DNA of 14,197 nt from Thermoplasmatales archaeon (GTDB taxonomy: Archaea; Thermoplasmatota; JASEFT01; JAUWIS01). The position numbers and the translations under genes are program-made. Positions 12,385 through 14,197 of the stretch are shown here, one piece after another. The notes under the pieces were generated by a model, which worked only from the letters and a program-made list of their open reading frames with translations, ran no database searches and was not told where the DNA came from. The stretch's first letter is position 1; every line of letters begins with the position of its first letter. Location: positions 1-14,197 of the forward strand of contig JASEEW010000030.1 in assembly GCA_030019485.1 (NCBI GenBank), given 5' to 3'.

Positions 12385-12503
12385 TCTCGGTCCCGGCCCT
12401 TTTTAAATCAGGAGCGAAACAAGTGACTTGTGAGTCAATCTGTGTTTTCCGCGAATTTAAAATCCAACCCAATGTTTTTTTAACCTGCATTCCCATTCCT
12501 CTT

Positions 12504-13301
12504 ATGATGGAATTTGTTTCTGCATCTGAGATAGAGAAATACACCTACTGCCCTCTCAGCTGGTGGCTGAGCAGAAAAGGCGTTGAAGGAAAGGGTAAGG
12601 AGTTAAAGGAAGGTATAGGCAGGCATCATGAGATTGAAAAAAACGTTGAAGTCATAAAAAAGGAAGAAGAAAAACTTTTCAGTTCTGAGTTCATGATTGC
12701 TGTTTTATCTACTGCTGCTACAATACTAAGCCTTGTTGGTGTTGGCATATATCTATCACAACAGGAGGCTGCAAGCGCTGTTACAATGATTATCTCTGCA
12801 ATATGGCTTGCTTCAGCAGCATTCTTCCTGGTTGTAGCATTAAAATCAACCCAGCTTGCAAGAAGCGCAAGAACCGTTGTTGATCTGCCAGACGGCACAA
12901 TAGAATATGTTGCTGGTGAGGGTGTTGAGGATTTGTCCAGCAAAAAAACAGGGCTTATCGGGAGACCAGATTATGTTATCAATGTCAGGGGCTCTTTTGT
13001 GCCTGTGGAGATTAAAACAGGCAGGGTGCCAAGGGGCCCTTTGTTTTCGCATATAATGCAGCTGACAGCATACTGCGTTTTGGTTGAGGAAAAGTACGGG
13101 AAGACAGATTATGGGATGCTGATATACGGCAACCAGGCATACAGAATCAGCCTAACAGATGAGTTAAAAACAACTCTGTTTAAGAAACTTGAGAAAATGA
13201 GGGAGTCGCTTAATACAGGCATTGTTCACAGGGACCATAGCAGACCAGGCAAATGCAGACACTGCTCCAGAAGAAATGCATGCGCTGAGTCACTTGTTTA
13301 A
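12504..13301 (+). CDS. Cas4-like RecB-family nuclease with two membrane segments, 265 aa
   Basis: The start is set at 12504 (MMEFVSASEIEKY) because the longer frame from 12378 would begin inside tRNA-His. Nuclease motifs are present: EKYTYCPLSWW (first Fe-S Cys), GIGRHHEIE (motif I His), IGRPDYV (Asp), VEIKTGR (E-x-K) and MQLTAYC (Q-x3-Y). At the end, CRHCSRRNAC supplies the three other cysteines of a 4Fe-4S cluster. This is the Cas4/DUF83 plan of a 5'-3' DNA exonuclease. Between motif I and the GRPD motif lies an insert with two membrane helices (FMIAVLSTAATILSLVGVG and VTMIISAIWLASAAFFLVV), which usual Cas4 proteins lack. No CRISPR array or cas gene is nearby. A T-rich TATA-like stretch about 25 bases upstream and no SD suggest a leaderless mRNA. 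Confidence 0.85.
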   Translation: MMEFVSASEIEKYTYCPLSWWLSRKGVEGKGKELKEGIGRHHEIEKNVEVIKKEEEKLFSSEFMIAVLSTAATILSLVGVGIYLSQQEAASAVTMIISAIWLASAAFFLVVALKSTQLARSARTVVDLPDGTIEYVAGEGVEDLSSKKTGLIGRPDYVINVRGSFVPVEIKTGRVPRGPLFSHIMQLTAYCVLVEEKYGKTDYGMLIYGNQAYRISLTDELKTTLFKKLEKMRESLNTGIVHRDHSRPGKCRHCSRRNACAESLV

Positions 13302-13613
13302 TTTTTTCTCTATTTTTTCCAATTTTTCATCTATTTTCTTAATGTCCTCTTTCATCTCAAGCATTGATTTTTCAAAGGGTGTGAAGCTGCCAATGGACAG
13401 GATCCTGTGTCCAAGGAACAAACCAAGGAATATTGCTCCCAGAAGAGCCAGAACGATTACGAAAAATGCGGAAAATATGAACCATTTTATCCATTCAAAC
13501 ACATTGCCAACATCCACCCATTCAAACAATACTGCACAAACCATCCCGGCGATTATTGCTATGATTACTGTCGTAACTATAAATGTTTTTGATGTTTTAA
13601 TCTTCAGTTTCAT
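13290..13613 (-). CDS. Small membrane protein with C-terminal coiled coil, 107 aa
   Basis: I do not recognise a family. Two hydrophobic helices (about 11-31, FIVTTVIIAIIAGMVCAVLF, and 42-68, WFIFSAFFVIVLALLGAIFL) are followed by a charged C-terminal heptad region (MLEMKEDIKKIDEKLEKIEK) that should form a coiled coil on the cytoplasmic side. Its start overlaps the stop of the lipoprotein gene (ATGA at 13610-13613), so the two are translated together. Its 3' end overlaps the convergent Cas4-like gene by 12 bases. Confidence 0.75.
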   Translation of the reverse strand: MKLKIKTSKTFIVTTVIIAIIAGMVCAVLFEWVDVGNVFEWIKWFIFSAFFVIVLALLGAIFLGLFLGHRILSIGSFTPFEKSMLEMKEDIKKIDEKLEKIEKKLNK

Positions 13614-14053
13614 TTTTTCACCTCTTCCAACACCCTTTTGAACGGTAAATCCTTTTCAAAAACCTGATATGTTTTTTCATCATCAACGACATCAAACCTA
13701 GGATAGCCATATGCAGGGTCATGTATCGTTACACTACACGCATACTCATAACTGTTCTCTTCGGTCCATACAACTATCTGAACGGAGAAACTGGGAAGAT
13801 TTGTGCTGTGAGTGAGGCAGTAGGTGTTATTATCCTCCACCTTATCTGTTTCATCTATTGTAATTGTTATTCTTGAGTACTTATAGTCTGTTACCTCACC
13901 CTTCACCCAGATTTTTGTTGTATTCGCATCTTTATCGTAGTCCATGATCATTCCTGGTGCTGATGAGATTGGATTCTCTATTTTTGGCGGGCTGCCGATG
14001 CATCCTGCAAAAAGAATAAAGAGAACAACAATGAACCATATCCCTTTTTTCAT
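13610..14053 (-). CDS. Probable lipoprotein, 147 aa
   Basis: I do not recognise a family. The ATG at 14053 is preferred over a TTG one codon earlier. The N-terminus is MKKGIWFIVVLFILFAGCIG: a short basic head, a hydrophobic core and a lipobox-like FAGC, so Cys 18 is probably lipid-modified and the rest lies outside the membrane. The outer domain is rich in beta-type stretches (TKIWVKGEVTDYKYSRITIT) and has two further cysteines (NTYCLTHS and YEYACSVT) that could form a disulfide. It is coupled to the following membrane protein gene. Confidence 0.8.
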   Translation of the reverse strand: MKKGIWFIVVLFILFAGCIGSPPKIENPISSAPGMIMDYDKDANTTKIWVKGEVTDYKYSRITITIDETDKVEDNNTYCLTHSTNLPSFSVQIVVWTEENSYEYACSVTIHDPAYGYPRFDVVDDEKTYQVFEKDLPFKRVLEEVKK

Positions 14054-14074
14054 CAATAAACAAATAATGTTAAT

Positions 14075-14086
14075 GCTATTTAAATC
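14075..14086 (-). promoter_or_regulatory. TATA box of the lipoprotein operon
   Basis: GATTTAAATAGC on the minus strand is centred about 27 bases before the ATG at 14053, giving an almost leaderless transcript. I see no gene from here to the end of the window. Confidence 0.5.
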
Positions 14087-14197
14087 TTGTTTTTCACTGT
14101 TTTAGTGCGTGTTGGAAAAAGGCATAAATGACCATTTGCGAAACTGAACGGTTATTTTAAATCAACGAGCTTAAAACCACATTATCTGCCTTATTCC

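Larger units (their letters stand above)
11984..12398 (+). tRNA. tRNA-His(GTG) with two introns
   Basis: Exons are 11984-12021, 12289-12309 and 12385-12398 (73 nt joined). Acceptor GCCGGGA:TCCCGGC is perfect. The anticodon stem is TGGGA:TCCCT with a T-T mismatch at 27-43, the loop is CTGTGGA (anticodon GTG), and the T-arm is CCGAG-TTCAAAT-CTCGG. C73 and an encoded G at -1 (11983) are the identity marks of histidine tRNA. Introns lie at 37/38 and 59/60, the same two positions as in tRNA-Ala. A T-run after the 3' end is the likely terminator. Confidence 0.93.

Noticed and set aside
12378..12503. N-terminal extension of the Cas4-like gene
   Set aside because: It would begin inside tRNA-His; the family motif starts right after 12504.

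Overview
The window comes from an AT-rich archaeon. The 16S rRNA gene has the archaeal 5' end (TTGATCCTGCC) and carries splicing-type introns. Several genes have TATA boxes 25-30 bases before the start codon, which implies leaderless mRNAs. The gene content (MBF1, UspA, RimK-like ATP-grasp, solo Cas4-like nuclease) is also archaeal. I cannot place it to phylum. Short ATGA-overlapping operons and an rRNA operon without 23S would suit a DPANN-type or other uncultivated lineage, but that is inference.

Layout. 1-985: three small + strand genes; the second and third sit behind near-identical 51-bp promoter cassettes. 1021-1944: a RimK-like ATP-grasp gene (-). 2129-2541: tRNA-Thr(GGT) split by a 341-nt intron made of hairpins (-). 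2646-4035: uspA and a complete dsrEFH/tusDCB-like set (-), divergent from a sufS-type cysteine desulfurase at 4112-5353. sufS leads a tightly overlapping operon with a winged-helix protein, MBF1 and a small membrane protein. 6347-9303: a rhomboid protease with a zinc ribbon, and a secreted, membrane-anchored LTD/phospholipase-D protein (-). 9356-11550: tRNA-Ala(TGC) with two introns and a 16S rRNA gene with three insertions (-). 11984-12398: tRNA-His(GTG) with two introns (+). 12504-14053: a Cas4-like nuclease with two membrane segments, convergent with a two-gene membrane protein/lipoprotein unit.

The outstanding feature is how heavily the stable RNA genes are interrupted. I find eight insertions in four RNA genes. 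For most of them the bulge-helix-bulge (BHB) motif of the archaeal splicing endonuclease can be drawn by hand, and excision restores a normal tRNA loop or universally conserved 16S sequence. The insertions are built from short snap-back hairpins, often with a 3-nt loop. Some are related to each other: the 77-nt insertion at 16S position 793/794 and the 75-nt T-loop intron of tRNA-His are the same heptad-repeat element, and the tRNA-Thr and tRNA-His anticodon introns share a two-hairpin module. The same kind of hairpin fills tRNA leaders and some spacers between protein genes. The picture is of a hairpin-type repeat family that has colonised spliced sites.

The 16S gene keeps the ancestral 16S-tRNA-Ala linkage, but no 23S gene follows. 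Its introns fall inside widely used 16S primer sites, so this organism would probably be missed in amplicon surveys.
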